A DNA stretch of 5,639 nt from Clostridiales bacterium. GTDB taxonomy: Bacteria > Bacillota > Clostridia > Christensenellales > JAISNN01. Location: NCBI GenBank assembly GCA_031289865.1, contig JAITOQ010000133.1:1-5639 (forward strand). The letters run 5' to 3'. The notes beneath the pieces were generated by a model. It was given only the letters and a program-made list of their open reading frames with translations, did no database searches and was not told the origin of the DNA. The position numbers were made by a program, and so were the translations under genes. This document shows positions 5,557 through 5,639 of the stretch, piece after piece (the first letter of the stretch is position 1; each line of letters opens with the position of its first letter).

Positions 5557-5639
5557 TTAGTAAAGTAGCTGTCCGCTCTCGCTGTCGATTACTCTCAAAA
5601 TGTTGATTTCCTCGCCCGTTTGGACGTCGATATAGACAA
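5557..5639 (-). CDS. C-terminal end of an unidentified gene (26 codons visible)
   Basis: A minus-strand frame enters from the right edge and ends with TAA at 5557-5559. The visible tail begins VYIDVQTGEEI and ends with RVIDSESGQLLY. It contains two similar Asp-x-x-Thr/Ser-Gly-Glu/Gln turns (IDVQTGEE and IDSESGQL) separated by a hydrophobic stretch, which would fit two beta-hairpin turns. The other two frames on this strand give less protein-like sequence. A well-formed terminator on the same strand follows about 64 nt later, supporting a genuine gene end. Too little is present to assign a family. Confidence 0.6.
   Translation of the reverse strand, partial: VYIDVQTGEEINILRVIDSESGQLLY

Overview
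The window looks like ordinary chromosomal DNA from a Gram-positive anaerobe, probably a clostridial (Firmicutes) lineage. The grounds are AGGAG-type Shine-Dalgarno sites, an extended -10 promoter, a type III pantothenate kinase, a homoserine dehydrogenase with a C-terminal ACT domain, and a LacZ-type beta-galactosidase. Finer taxonomy cannot be read from the sequence. Every convincing gene is on the minus strand, so the transcriptional order runs from right to left. I see no tRNA, rRNA, CRISPR array, insertion sequence or phage gene.

Right edge (5639 to about 5420): the last 26 codons of an unidentified gene, followed by a good intrinsic terminator (5464-5493) and a weaker terminator-like hairpin (5423-5458). 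Next is an AT-rich promoter region (5374-5401) with an extended -10. It feeds a leader of about 138 nt that carries a 44-nt-period tandem duplication, a hairpin followed by eight T (possible attenuator), and a duplicated Shine-Dalgarno segment. The leader precedes coaX (4438-5229, type III pantothenate kinase).

Middle: coaX overlaps hom (3170-4450, homoserine dehydrogenase) by 13 nt. A 110-nt gap with two stacked inverted repeats separates hom from trxA (2727-3059, thioredoxin). glyA (1444-2697, serine hydroxymethyltransferase) follows after 29 nt. Left edge: lacZ (from 1405 off the left end, GH2 beta-galactosidase) begins 38 nt after glyA and is cut just past its acid/base glutamate.

The five genes could form one transcript, coaX-hom-trxA-glyA-lacZ. 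No strong terminator separates them, and the only convincing promoter is upstream of coaX. Functionally they join cofactor supply (CoA), aspartate-family amino acids (homoserine to Met/Thr), redox balance, and serine/glycine/one-carbon metabolism. lacZ, a carbohydrate gene, is the outlier. All five proteins are well-known families. I do not see an undescribed multi-gene system; the least explained parts are the coaX leader and the hom-trxA gap. Two gene starts differ from the longest open frames: coaX starts at 5229 (not 5385) and glyA at 2697 (not 2709).
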